This document shows positions 25,354 to 33,725 of a stretch of DNA of 48,129 nt, piece after piece. Every line of letters begins with the position of its first letter. Within the stretch, counting starts at the first letter, position 1. The stretch spans positions 1 through 48,129 of the IMG/VR virus record IMGVR_UViG_3300027782_002495; one strand, 5' to 3'. This stretch comes from a virus. A program made the translations under genes and the position numbers. Below the pieces are notes generated by a model that did not search any database, was not told where the DNA came from, and saw nothing but the letters and a program-made list of their open reading frames with translations.

Positions 25354-26228
25354 AAAAGCTGGCTATTGGGTTTACCGATACACACGACCATCTAGCCGCA
25401 TTTTTTATATCGTTGCTAAGTACTCGGTATGATTTAGAAGTTGTTGATGTAAATAAAGAAACACCAGATATTCTTTTATTCGGTGATGACAATTTCGGCA
25501 AGCACAATTTAAATTTCTCCAGGAAAGATTGCACTAAGTTATTTTACACCGGAGAAAATCGTAGACCAGAAAATTTTGATTGCGATTATGCTATTAGTTT
25601 TGACCACAATTTTGAACCATGGCATTATAGATTGCCATTGTATGTAATCTATATGTGGGCATTGGAAAATATTCATAATACTAAATATGATTATAATTAC
25701 ATTTTTAGTCCCGAGATAAAAGAAAAAACAGACTTTTGTTCTTTTGTAGTATCAAATCCTAATTGTATTGAACGTAACGAATTCTTTAAACAGTTACACG
25801 CAGAAAAACATGTCGATAGTGCAGGTAGATTATTTAATAATACATCTGCAAATTTAGAAGGCGAAGCTGCTAAGATTGAATTTCTTTCTACAAGAAAATT
25901 TAATATTTGTTTTGAACCATATTCGCATCCCGGATATGTAACAGAAAAAATACTACACGCATTTTATGCTGGAACTGTTCCTATTTACTGGGGAAGCGAA
26001 ACAATAAGTTCTGATTTTAATCCCGACGCATTTGTTAATGTGCACGACTTTGATACTTATGACGATGTAATTAAACATCTTGCATATCTAAATAGTAATG
26101 ATGAAGCATATAATGCAATGTTAAATGCTCCTAAGTTTAGAAACGGAATTCCTCCTTCATACATAATGCTCGACAATTTCCTAAATTGGTTTGATGCTGT
26201 TGTTTACAATAAAATTCTTCAACGATGA
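25350..26228 (+). CDS. GT10 alpha-1,3/4-fucosyltransferase-like enzyme
   Basis: A 292-residue protein with the GT10 signatures in order: FYTGENRRPENFDCDYAISFD (landmarks GENRRP and DYAISFD), FCSFVVSNPNC.ER.EFF, VDSAGRLFNN, FLSTRKFNICFEPYSHPGYVTEKI (landmarks KFNICFE and GYVTEKI), and GTVPIYWG. These residues bind GDP-fucose in bacterial and animal fucosyltransferases. Size fits bacterial GT10 enzymes lacking a C-terminal heptad tail. Its donor would be the product of gmd and fcl four genes upstream. A closely related 6-deoxy sugar such as colitose is an alternative donor. No membrane anchor is seen, so it is cytoplasmic. Confidence 0.9.
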   Translation: MKKLAIGFTDTHDHLAAFFISLLSTRYDLEVVDVNKETPDILLFGDDNFGKHNLNFSRKDCTKLFYTGENRRPENFDCDYAISFDHNFEPWHYRLPLYVIYMWALENIHNTKYDYNYIFSPEIKEKTDFCSFVVSNPNCIERNEFFKQLHAEKHVDSAGRLFNNTSANLEGEAAKIEFLSTRKFNICFEPYSHPGYVTEKILHAFYAGTVPIYWGSETISSDFNPDAFVNVHDFDTYDDVIKHLAYLNSNDEAYNAMLNAPKFRNGIPPSYIMLDNFLNWFDAVVYNKILQR

Positions 26229-26935
26229 AAATACAAACATTTATTTTCAACTGGCGCGGACAGTATGAAAAGACAAAAGAAAAGCAAAAGCAACTGAGTG
26301 CCATTGGGGTCGTGCCTGTCGTTATTAATAGTGACGACAATCACCGTGAGAACGATCCTAATTGGCACAACATTGGCGAGGATAGTTATTTTACTGCACA
26401 ATTTTTAAAAGCAATTGAACTGTTTGATGGTGACGCTATGTTCCATATTCAAGCAGATGCTTCTTATAATAATTGGGCTGAAATTTATGCTGGCGCAGAA
26501 GAATGTTTCAATACTTATAATTGGGGCATTTATGCGCCGAATGTAGATTATACTTGGTATAGTGCTGAAAGAACTAATCTCACATCGTTTGATTTAGATG
26601 AACCTCATTTTAAAATGGTTGCTAATACAGACTGCACTTGTTGGTTTATTCATAAAGATATAATCAATGAAGCAAATAACAGAGGTGTGGATTTTGCACC
26701 GTACAAGATGGGGTGGAGTTTTGATATTGTTTATACTGCTTTAGGATATCTTAATAAAAGACCAGTCATCCGAGATTATCGATATACTATTGACCATCCG
26801 CCCGGAACCAATTATAATAAGGCTCAAGCTGAAAAAGAGATGTATACGTTGTATGCATCCTTACCCACAGATATTCAGCAAGCATTTAGAAGTATAAAAC
26901 AAGATAAAGAACAACTAGCAAATTATTACGCATGA
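26225..26935 (+). CDS. Putative GT-A glycosyltransferase
   Basis: A 236-residue protein. The N-terminal TFIFNWRGQYEKTKEKQKQL and VPVVINSDD are consistent with the first strands of a GT-A nucleotide-binding fold. MFHIQADASYNNWAEIY carries a DxD-like acidic pair. Later DCTCWFIHKDII and KMGWSFDIVYTAL are acceptor-side. It overlaps genes on both sides by four bases. The motif order fits a glycosyltransferase, but I cannot place it in a numbered family. Confidence 0.55.
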   Translation: MKIQTFIFNWRGQYEKTKEKQKQLSAIGVVPVVINSDDNHRENDPNWHNIGEDSYFTAQFLKAIELFDGDAMFHIQADASYNNWAEIYAGAEECFNTYNWGIYAPNVDYTWYSAERTNLTSFDLDEPHFKMVANTDCTCWFIHKDIINEANNRGVDFAPYKMGWSFDIVYTALGYLNKRPVIRDYRYTIDHPPGTNYNKAQAEKEMYTLYASLPTDIQQAFRSIKQDKEQLANYYA

Positions 26936-27855
26936 CACATAACTTCTTTCAATTAAATGAATTACTTAGTGATTTGCTTAAGGCAAACGAACCGTTTTCT
27001 TTGTTGCGTATAGATAATACTGCAGGATATGTGATGGATTGTCTGCATAAAAATACTGTACCTGTTAGAGAATTTTATAACGATACCGCATTAATTGAAG
27101 GTGGTATATTTCCAAACACGTTGGATTATGCGTATGATGTAGTTATTCCTTTAAATTTAGAAGCAATGACACACTGTGATATTTTAGGGTTTGTCGATTT
27201 GTCAGGTGAAGTAGAAAGGAATACTGCATTTACAAATTTGTTTGGAGATAAACCAAAGTTCTATGGTGCTGATAGTCTTTTAGTATTAGATCCGTGTGCA
27301 TTATTAAATGCAGACGGAGCACATCAGTTAGAAACTCCTTGGCCCACATATTTAAAAGATAAAAAAGTTTTAGTTGTATCAACACACGCTGAGACGATTA
27401 AACATCAATGGAATAATATAGATAACATCTGGGGATGGAATAAAGATAAAATTGCACCATTCGAATTGGTAGATGTTATTAAATCCCCGTATCATCCGAT
27501 TATGGATCCTAATCAATATCCTGATTGTAATAATTGGAAAGATACTGTAGAATATATTAAAGCAAAAATTGATACCTATGACTACGATGTTTTAATAGCT
27601 GGATCAACAACATCTTCTCCTATCTATGCAGAACACGCAAAGCAAATGGGAAAAGTGGGAATACAAACTGGTGGCGTACATCAGTTGTTTTTTGGTATAA
27701 TGGGATATCGTTGGTCGCCCGAAGCAAATAACATATACAAACCATGGGCAAAATTTTACAATAAACATTGGATGTATCCATTAGAAGTGGATGAGCCTAT
27801 AAATAGAAAAAAATATAAATCTTTAGAAACTAACTACGCATATTGGAAACCATGA
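26932..27855 (+). CDS. GT-D fold glycosyltransferase-like protein
   Basis: A 307-residue protein. FSLLRIDNTAGYVMD near residue 22 resembles the 'FS(I/L)(L/I)R(F/I)GDGE' opening of GT-D (DUF1792-type) glycosyltransferases. KKVLVVSTHAETIKHQW and YDVLIAGSTTSSPIYAEHAKQMGKVGIQTGG, followed by GYRW, match their C-terminal pattern (landmarks LIAGSTTSS, VGIQTGG). Note that the usual acidic DGE after the first motif reads DNTAG here, so activity may differ. It overlaps the previous gene by four bases. The ATG of the RfbH-like gene lies within its last codons. Confidence 0.6.
   Translation: MTHNFFQLNELLSDLLKANEPFSLLRIDNTAGYVMDCLHKNTVPVREFYNDTALIEGGIFPNTLDYAYDVVIPLNLEAMTHCDILGFVDLSGEVERNTAFTNLFGDKPKFYGADSLLVLDPCALLNADGAHQLETPWPTYLKDKKVLVVSTHAETIKHQWNNIDNIWGWNKDKIAPFELVDVIKSPYHPIMDPNQYPDCNNWKDTVEYIKAKIDTYDYDVLIAGSTTSSPIYAEHAKQMGKVGIQTGGVHQLFFGIMGYRWSPEANNIYKPWAKFYNKHWMYPLEVDEPINRKKYKSLETNYAYWKP
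27798..27805 (+). promoter_or_regulatory. Possible internal late promoter before the RfbH-like gene
   Basis: Exact TATAAATA 46 bases upstream of the RfbH-like start, within the end of the GT-D-like gene. It could boost the second half of the island, but a chance match in coding DNA is possible. Confidence 0.35.
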
Positions 27856-29177
27856 ACAAACAAGACATTATTAAAAGCGTTGCTGAATTTATACAAGAGA
27901 AAAACAGCAAAAAGACTTGGGTAGCAGGAAAAGACTTTGTTAACTATGCTGGCCCTTATTTTGATGAACATGAAATTACGGCAGCAGTTTCTACATTGTT
28001 AGATAGCTGGCTTGTAATGGGCGATCAATCAATAAAATTTGAGAAACAATTTCCTAAACAATTTCAAAAGAACTTTGGAATACTTACTAATTCAGGATCA
28101 AGTTCTAATTTATTAATGATGTCTACGCTTACATCTAAGCGAGGATACAATCTACCTAAAGGTACAAAGGTATTGATGCCTATTGCAGGTTTTCCCACAA
28201 CATTAAATCCAACATTACAAGTAGGGTTTGAACCTGTATTTTTAGATATTGAATTAGATACACTTAATTTAGATTTAACTAGAGCGGAAGAACTAATTAA
28301 GAAACATGACATTCGAGTAATCACATTTGCTCACGTCTTGGGCAATCCTCCTAATATGCGTTGGGTAATGGAACTTGTTAATCGTTATGATTTAATTCTA
28401 TTAGAAGACTGTTGTGATGCTTTGGGTTCTACATATGGCGGCCAACCACTGGGATCATATGGTGAAATGGCATCTTGCTCATTCTATCCCGCACATCATA
28501 TGACAATGGGCGAAGGCGGATTTGTAGCATGTAAGTCTTATGAGACAGAAGTTATTCTTCGTTCATTTAGAGAATGGGGCCGAGGTTGTTATTGTGTAGG
28601 CCCGGAAGCCAATAAACTAAAATGTGGTTCTTGCGGTAAACGATTCCAAGAATGGATCCCCGAAATGCCAGGCGAAATTTTTGACCACAAGTATGTTTAT
28701 GACGAGATTGGATATAACCTTAAACCTATTGAACTACAAGGTGCAATGGGGTTGGTACAACTAGATAAATTGGAGACTATTCATGCCCTACGTCGTCGTA
28801 ATTATAGTTTGCTTTTTGATATCTACAGCAAGTACGAGGAGTATTTCCATCTACCAAGAGCACAAGAATACTCAGACCCAAGTTGGTTCGCATTCCCATT
28901 AACAATTCGTGCAGGCGCCCCTTTCAAGCGTAGCGACATTGTAGACTATTTGGAAGAGAATTTAATTCAGACGCGACCCTATTTTGCTGGTAATATTATG
29001 TTACAGCCTGCATATTCACATTTAATGAATCCTGCAGATGCAAGAGACAATTTTCCTGTTGCCACAATGACAATGACTAATACCTATTTTCATGGTACAA
29101 GTCCTGTTATTACTCCAGAACAAATTGCCTATATCGGAGAAACTGTAGATGGTTTTATGAGTTTATTTGGAGCATAA
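27852..29177 (+). CDS. rfbH: RfbH/DdhC (E1)-like PLP, iron-sulfur 3-dehydratase
   Basis: A 441-residue enzyme of the family that removes the C3 hydroxyl of a nucleotide 4-keto-6-deoxyhexose. SFYPAHHMTMGEGG has His215 where aminotransferases have lysine. The [2Fe-2S] ligands follow the unusual E1 spacing: Cys188 (EDCCD), 57 residues, Cys246, one residue, Cys248. The fourth ligand would be Cys258 or Cys261 in KCGSCGKRF, slightly further away than in E1. IGYNLKPIELQGAMGL and RPYFAGNIMLQP are also family blocks. E1 needs an electron-transfer partner (E3/DdhD), not present in the window. ATG 27852 has GGAA upstream; a TTG at 27843 is less likely. Confidence 0.92.
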   Translation: MNKQDIIKSVAEFIQEKNSKKTWVAGKDFVNYAGPYFDEHEITAAVSTLLDSWLVMGDQSIKFEKQFPKQFQKNFGILTNSGSSSNLLMMSTLTSKRGYNLPKGTKVLMPIAGFPTTLNPTLQVGFEPVFLDIELDTLNLDLTRAEELIKKHDIRVITFAHVLGNPPNMRWVMELVNRYDLILLEDCCDALGSTYGGQPLGSYGEMASCSFYPAHHMTMGEGGFVACKSYETEVILRSFREWGRGCYCVGPEANKLKCGSCGKRFQEWIPEMPGEIFDHKYVYDEIGYNLKPIELQGAMGLVQLDKLETIHALRRRNYSLLFDIYSKYEEYFHLPRAQEYSDPSWFAFPLTIRAGAPFKRSDIVDYLEENLIQTRPYFAGNIMLQPAYSHLMNPADARDNFPVATMTMTNTYFHGTSPVITPEQIAYIGETVDGFMSLFGA

Positions 29178-29179
29178 GA

Positions 29180-29224
29180 ATGGAAAAAGCAATTGAATTG
29201 TATAACACAACAAATGCAAAATAA
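29180..29224 (+). CDS. 14-codon leader-like ORF overlapping the cupin start
   Basis: GGAG (29169-29172) is spaced seven bases before an ATG whose frame encodes only 14 residues (MEKAIELYNTTNAK) before TAA. It runs ten bases past the apparent start of the cupin gene at 29214, which itself lacks a good ribosome site. This looks like translational coupling through a short leader, or a frameshift that cut off the true N-terminus of the cupin. Speculative as a gene. Confidence 0.35.
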   Translation: MEKAIELYNTTNAK

Positions 29225-29876
29225 TATTATTTGTAAACCGTGGGGGTATGAATACATAGCCTATCAGAATAATGATGTAGCACTTAAGGTGTTACATATT
29301 TGTCACGGTGAGCAAACAAGCATGCACTGCCACCCTAATAAGAGCACTGGTCTTGTTTTAGTTGAAGGTCAAGCTATAATTAGTTTTATTGCAGATCAAG
29401 CTCTGTTAACAGCGCCTGCTAAGAAAATGATTCGTCGAGGATTGTTTCATCAAACACGTGCAATTAGCAATAACGGTATTGTTATGTTAGAAATTGAAAC
29501 TCCCGTAGACCAAGATGATCTAGTTCGTTTACGAGATAACTATGGTAGAGAAAATAAAGGGTATGAAGATAGTAACTATGAAATACCTAAAGATCATACT
29601 TGCTTAAATATTGTTGCTTCGAAAGAAGGTATTAATAGTTACACATTGGGTGTAAGTACTCTTGATGTTTGTTATGTTGATGATACTTCTATATTGGATC
29701 AATATGATCCCTGGGTTAATATATTATTCCTACAAGGCGGACTAATAAAAACTATTAATGGGTGTAGTCACTTTGTTACGCAACCTGGAGATGTAGGTCA
29801 AATAAAAGTTGTTAAGCAAGTTGCATCTGAAATGGATGGGTTTGCTAAAAATACGATTGTGATGTTTATTAAATGA
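29214..29876 (+). CDS. Cupin, mannose-6-phosphate isomerase type II-like
   Basis: About 220 residues with two half-cupins. The N-terminal KPWGYEYIAYQN, LKVLHICHGEQTSMHCHPNK and STGLVLVEGQA match the C-terminal isomerase domain of ManC and related sugar-phosphate cupins; the paired histidines bind metal. The second half (YTLGVSTLDVCY...DPWVNILFLQGG) is a degenerate repeat. The ATG at 29214 is used because upstream in-frame codons have no ATG. A short overlapping ORF carries the better ribosome site. It could isomerise a sugar phosphate or epimerise a nucleotide sugar in the neighbouring pathway. It overlaps the HAD gene by four bases. Confidence 0.72.
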   Translation: MQNNIICKPWGYEYIAYQNNDVALKVLHICHGEQTSMHCHPNKSTGLVLVEGQAIISFIADQALLTAPAKKMIRRGLFHQTRAISNNGIVMLEIETPVDQDDLVRLRDNYGRENKGYEDSNYEIPKDHTCLNIVASKEGINSYTLGVSTLDVCYVDDTSILDQYDPWVNILFLQGGLIKTINGCSHFVTQPGDVGQIKVVKQVASEMDGFAKNTIVMFIK

Positions 29877-30274
29877 AAAACCATTTTCCTCCAGCGTTTT
29901 CAGATGACGCAAACAATCTATGTATTGACTTTGATGGTGTTATACATTCTTATCATCTTGGGTTTCACGACGGTACTATATATGGATATCCGATTGAAGG
30001 TAGTTTAGATGCCGTTCGGGAACTAAGTAAAAAATATAAAATTATAATTTTTACTGCTAAAGCAAAAAAAGATCGACCATTAGTTAATGGCAAAACAGGT
30101 ACAGAATTAGTGTGGGAATGGCTATATAAATATAGCATAGCCGATTGTATTACAGAAGTTACTGCAGAAAAACCAAGAGGATTTCTTTATATAGATGATA
30201 ACGGCTATAGATTTGAATCTTGGGTAGATACATTAAAATATGTCGAGGAAAATTATGAGAGTAAAAGTAAGTGA
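29873..30274 (+). CDS. HAD-family phosphatase-like protein
   Basis: A 133-residue protein with the HAD nucleophile motif CIDFDGVIHSY (Asp19, Asp21), motif II threonine in IIIFTAKAKK, and a late FLYIDDNGYRF supplying acidic metal ligands. The small size fits cap-less HAD phosphatases acting on sugar phosphates or nucleotides. It lies between a cupin and the ThDP enzyme and overlaps both, so a sugar-phosphate substrate is likely. The specific substrate cannot be read from the sequence. Confidence 0.75.
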   Translation: MKNHFPPAFSDDANNLCIDFDGVIHSYHLGFHDGTIYGYPIEGSLDAVRELSKKYKIIIFTAKAKKDRPLVNGKTGTELVWEWLYKYSIADCITEVTAEKPRGFLYIDDNGYRFESWVDTLKYVEENYESKSK

Positions 30275-32000
30275 TTATATAATTCAATTGTTAGAAAAGC
30301 ATGGAGTAGATACCTCATTTTGTATTACAGGTGGCGCAGCCGCTCATTTGTTGGAAAGTCTTAGAACATCTAACATTAGTGTTATTCACAATTATCACGA
30401 ACAAGCTTCTGCAATGTCCGCAGAAGGATATGCTCGTATCATAAAAAAGCCTGCGTTAGTTCTTATAACTAACGGTCCCGGTTCAACTAATGCAATCAAC
30501 GGAGTTTTAGGCGCATGGCAAGATAGTATTCCTATGATTGTTATTAGCGGACAAGCTCCAACAAATCAAACACTATCAGCAGAACCTCGCAAACTACGAC
30601 AGCTGGGATTACAAGAAGCAGATGTTATTAGTATGGTTACACATTGTACCAAGTATGCTATTCAATTAAGAGATGCATCTACAATTAAATATGAAGTAGA
30701 AAAAGCAATTGATATTGCAGTATCAGGTAGACCAGGTCCAGTGTGGTTAGATGTACCTATTGATATTCAATCTACTATGATTGATACTGACACGCAATTA
30801 GAATATGTTAAAGAAAACATTAAACAGCAATCTAATATACCATCTGTTATATTAGATGCTATTAGAAATGCAAAGAAACCTCTAGTGGTTGCAGGCAACG
30901 GAATACATATTGCAAGTGTGGAAAACGAATTTAAAGAGTTAATAACTAAACTAAATATTCCTGTTATTTGTACTTGGAATGCTACAGATTTATTTGATTA
31001 TAATGATTCATTATATGTCGGCAACTTTGGTCTGTTAGGTGAGCGCGCTGCAAATTTTGCAGTACAACGAGCAGACTTATTAATTGTTTTAGGTACAAGA
31101 TTAGGTATTCCTTGTATAGGATATAACACTAAAGACTTCGCGCCCAATGCCAAAAAGATAATGGTTGATATAGATGAAAATGAAATCTATAAACATACTT
31201 TAACAATTGATTATCCCGTTGTAGAAGATCTAAAAACATTTATTCCTGCATTACTTGCGGCAGACATTAATAATGCACCTCAGACAGAATGGACTAATTC
31301 TATTATTAAATGGAAATACGATTACCAAGTATTTAATGAAAATCATACTAGAAATGATTATTCTATTAACAGCTTTGATTTTATAAAAGAACTAGGTAAT
31401 TGTTTAGAAGAAAATGATATTGTTTCTACTGACATGGGAACAAGTTTTACCTGCACAATGCAAGCATTAAGAAGCATAGGCACCAATCGTTTATTTACAA
31501 GTAGCGGTCAATCATCCATGGGAGTAGGTTTGCCTGGAGCAATAGGTGCATATGTAGCAAATAAAGCTAGAACTATTTGCATTGCAGGTGACGGTGGCAT
31601 TCAAATGAATATACAAGAACTACAAACGGTAGTTCACTATGGATTACCTATTAAGATAATTATCCTAAATAATCAAGGTTACCTTGCTATTAGTTTGATG
31701 CAAGATAATTTATTTAGTAAAAATAGATTAGGTGCAGATAAATTATCCGGTGTAAGTAATCCTAATTTTGTTGCGGTAGGCGAAGCATATGGTATACCTT
31801 CTTACAAATTAAACACACTAACAGATGTTAAACGTCAATTAAAGGATCTTTTAAAACTAGAAGGTCCTGCAATTATTGAAATTAATATGGTAAAAGATCA
31901 ATTAATTATTCCTAGAGTTCAAAGCAAAAGAGATGCTGAAGGAAAAATTATTAGTGGATCTTTAGATATGATGTTCCCATTTATTGATACTAATTTATGA
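30255..32000 (+). CDS. Thiamine diphosphate enzyme, acetolactate synthase-like (possible YerE-like)
   Basis: A 581-residue protein with the three-domain ThDP layout. The N-terminal FCITGGAAAHLLESL and NYHEQASAMSAEGYARI supply the catalytic glutamate (Glu49). The central domain has KPLVVAGNGIH. The C-terminal cofactor motif runs from AGDGGIQMNIQEL to IIILNN (~443-475, GDG...NN). ATG 30255 with GAGGAA upstream is preferred over 30240. Surface-sugar operons carry such enzymes; YerE of Yersinia joins a two-carbon unit from pyruvate to a 4-keto-3,6-dideoxy sugar to make yersiniose. Its place beside an RfbH/E1-like enzyme and two reductases/dehydratases fits that kind of branched-sugar chemistry. 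True acetolactate synthesis is an alternative. Confidence 0.85.
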   Translation: MRVKVSDYIIQLLEKHGVDTSFCITGGAAAHLLESLRTSNISVIHNYHEQASAMSAEGYARIIKKPALVLITNGPGSTNAINGVLGAWQDSIPMIVISGQAPTNQTLSAEPRKLRQLGLQEADVISMVTHCTKYAIQLRDASTIKYEVEKAIDIAVSGRPGPVWLDVPIDIQSTMIDTDTQLEYVKENIKQQSNIPSVILDAIRNAKKPLVVAGNGIHIASVENEFKELITKLNIPVICTWNATDLFDYNDSLYVGNFGLLGERAANFAVQRADLLIVLGTRLGIPCIGYNTKDFAPNAKKIMVDIDENEIYKHTLTIDYPVVEDLKTFIPALLAADINNAPQTEWTNSIIKWKYDYQVFNENHTRNDYSINSFDFIKELGNCLEENDIVSTDMGTSFTCTMQALRSIGTNRLFTSSGQSSMGVGLPGAIGAYVANKARTICIAGDGGIQMNIQELQTVVHYGLPIKIIILNNQGYLAISLMQDNLFSKNRLGADKLSGVSNPNFVAVGEAYGIPSYKLNTLTDVKRQLKDLLKLEGPAIIEINMVKDQLIIPRVQSKRDAEGKIISGSLDMMFPFIDTNL

Positions 32001-32782
32001 TTAAAGTAATGATTATTGGCGCCGGCGGATTTGTTGGCTCATATATTGTTCCGTTATTATCTAAAAAACATGAAGTTATTCCCATCTATAAAAATGAAAT
32101 AGATCTTTTGGATAACCAAACAGTTACAAAGATATTAGATGTTCTTCGTCCCGATGTTGTTATTAATTGTTTAACCTTCGGTGGTAAAACAGAACTACAC
32201 GAAAACAATGCTTGGAACGTTGGCAAGAACATGGCAGTGTTCTATAACTTCTATACCAATGAGGATAAATTTAAATTTTATATTAATCTAGGTTCCGGCA
32301 TTGAAAAAACCAATGCAAGAAATGCGTATGTATTTTCCAAAAGATTAATTAAGAATTTGTGTTTTGGTCCTAAGTATCTGACACTACGATTATATGGGTG
32401 TTTTGGTGCAGGTGAACCATCACATAGATTGTTAAAACAATACAATTCAACCGAAGGCAAATTTAAAATAAAGAATGATCGCGAATTCGACTATTTTTCA
32501 GTACAAGATTTATATAATGTTATTGATTATTCATTAGATAAGTATGGCACTAACGATTGGTTAGTAGGTAATGATATAGATTGTGTATATCGGAACAAAA
32601 TTACCCTAAGTGAATTTTTGGGGATGTACTGCGATATAAATAATATAGAGAAAAGATTTGTAGTTGAATCTACAAGTGACGAAAAATATATAGGCCATCC
32701 AGTTGATATCAGTACTTTAGAAGAGTTCGGAGGATTAAAGTTGTATGGCATTGGACATGGATTGAAAGTTTATAATGACTAA
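31997..32782 (+). CDS. Short-chain NAD(P)-dependent sugar reductase/epimerase
   Basis: A 261-residue extended SDR overlapping the ThDP gene by four bases. MIIGAGGFVGSYIVPLL is the dinucleotide site, INLGSG the catalytic Ser region and NAYVFSKRL the YxxxK pair. The C-terminal substrate domain is short. It resembles RmlD/WcaG-like reductases. In a yersiniose-like scheme it would reduce the keto group left by the ThDP enzyme (the YerF role); this is inference from position. It overlaps the RmlB-like gene by eight bases. Confidence 0.75.
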   Translation: MIKVMIIGAGGFVGSYIVPLLSKKHEVIPIYKNEIDLLDNQTVTKILDVLRPDVVINCLTFGGKTELHENNAWNVGKNMAVFYNFYTNEDKFKFYINLGSGIEKTNARNAYVFSKRLIKNLCFGPKYLTLRLYGCFGAGEPSHRLLKQYNSTEGKFKIKNDREFDYFSVQDLYNVIDYSLDKYGTNDWLVGNDIDCVYRNKITLSEFLGMYCDINNIEKRFVVESTSDEKYIGHPVDISTLEEFGGLKLYGIGHGLKVYND

Positions 32783-33725
32783 AGTTGTTTATGTTACAGG
32801 GTGTATTGGATTTATAGGTTATCATGTAACCAAAAAATGTTTAGATGCGGGTTATCATGTTTTAGGGATAGATAGTAAAACATATGCAAGCAATCTAAAT
32901 TTACTTCCAGACTTATTAAAATATCCAAAATTTAAATTTTTAGAATTGGATATTAATGATCTAGACAGACTTCATGACTGCGATTATTTTATTAATACCG
33001 CAGCTGAAACACACGTCGACAATAGTATCGTTAGTTCAGATGTTTTCCTTAGAAGTAACATTAACGGTGTCCATAAAATACTAGAACTAATTAAAGCTAT
33101 ACCAAAAGCTCGTAGACCAATTTTATTACATTTTAGTACAGATGAAGTGTATGGAGATATCGTTGATGGGTTTCATTCTGAAACAGATTTATTAAAACCA
33201 AGCAATCCATATTCAGCGACAAAAGCAGCAGCTGATATGTTGGTAACTGCATGGGCCAGAACATATGATGTTCCCTATGTAATTGTTAGACCAACTAATA
33301 ATTATGGAATTGGTCAATATGTTGAGAAGTTTATTCCTAAAGCAATTAAAAATTTATCGCTAGGTAGACCTATTATCATGCATGACAACGGATCTCCTAG
33401 AAGAACTTGGTTGCACGTATCTGACACCGCAAATGCAGTATTAAAAATTATTGAATCTGGCACCGTTAACGAAACCTATAATATTTCTGGTAACTATGAG
33501 GAACAAAATATTATTGTTGCTAAACATTTAGTTGATTTATTCTTTAATTGGAATGTTATCCACTATACAGAATTTATGGATTTTTCTGAAAAGCGTGTTG
33601 GTCAAGATGTTAGATATGCTATAGATGATTCTAAATTAAAAACATTGGGCTGGAAACCAGAAGCAGAGTTTAAAGATTCATTAGTTGAGATTGTGGAATA
33701 CTATAAAGAGAATTTTATATGGTGA
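32775..33725 (+). CDS. rmlB: Nucleotide-sugar 4,6-dehydratase, RmlB-like
   Basis: A 316-residue protein with RmlB signatures: VTGCIGFIGYHV, NTAAETHVDNSI, HFSTDEVYGDI (catalytic Thr-Asp-Glu), NPYSATKAAADMLV (YxxxK), RPTNNYGIGQYVEKFIPK (landmark RPTNNYG) and PRRTWLHVSDTA, then GQDVRYAIDDSKLKTLGW. It would turn a nucleoside-diphosphate glucose into the 4-keto-6-deoxy form, the substrate class of the RfbH-like enzyme five genes upstream. It is closer to dTDP- or UDP-type enzymes than to CDP-glucose dehydratases, which start with a GHTGFKGSW-type motif. The base of the nucleotide cannot be fixed. Confidence 0.9.
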   Translation: MTKVVYVTGCIGFIGYHVTKKCLDAGYHVLGIDSKTYASNLNLLPDLLKYPKFKFLELDINDLDRLHDCDYFINTAAETHVDNSIVSSDVFLRSNINGVHKILELIKAIPKARRPILLHFSTDEVYGDIVDGFHSETDLLKPSNPYSATKAAADMLVTAWARTYDVPYVIVRPTNNYGIGQYVEKFIPKAIKNLSLGRPIIMHDNGSPRRTWLHVSDTANAVLKIIESGTVNETYNISGNYEEQNIIVAKHLVDLFFNWNVIHYTEFMDFSEKRVGQDVRYAIDDSKLKTLGWKPEAEFKDSLVEIVEYYKENFIW

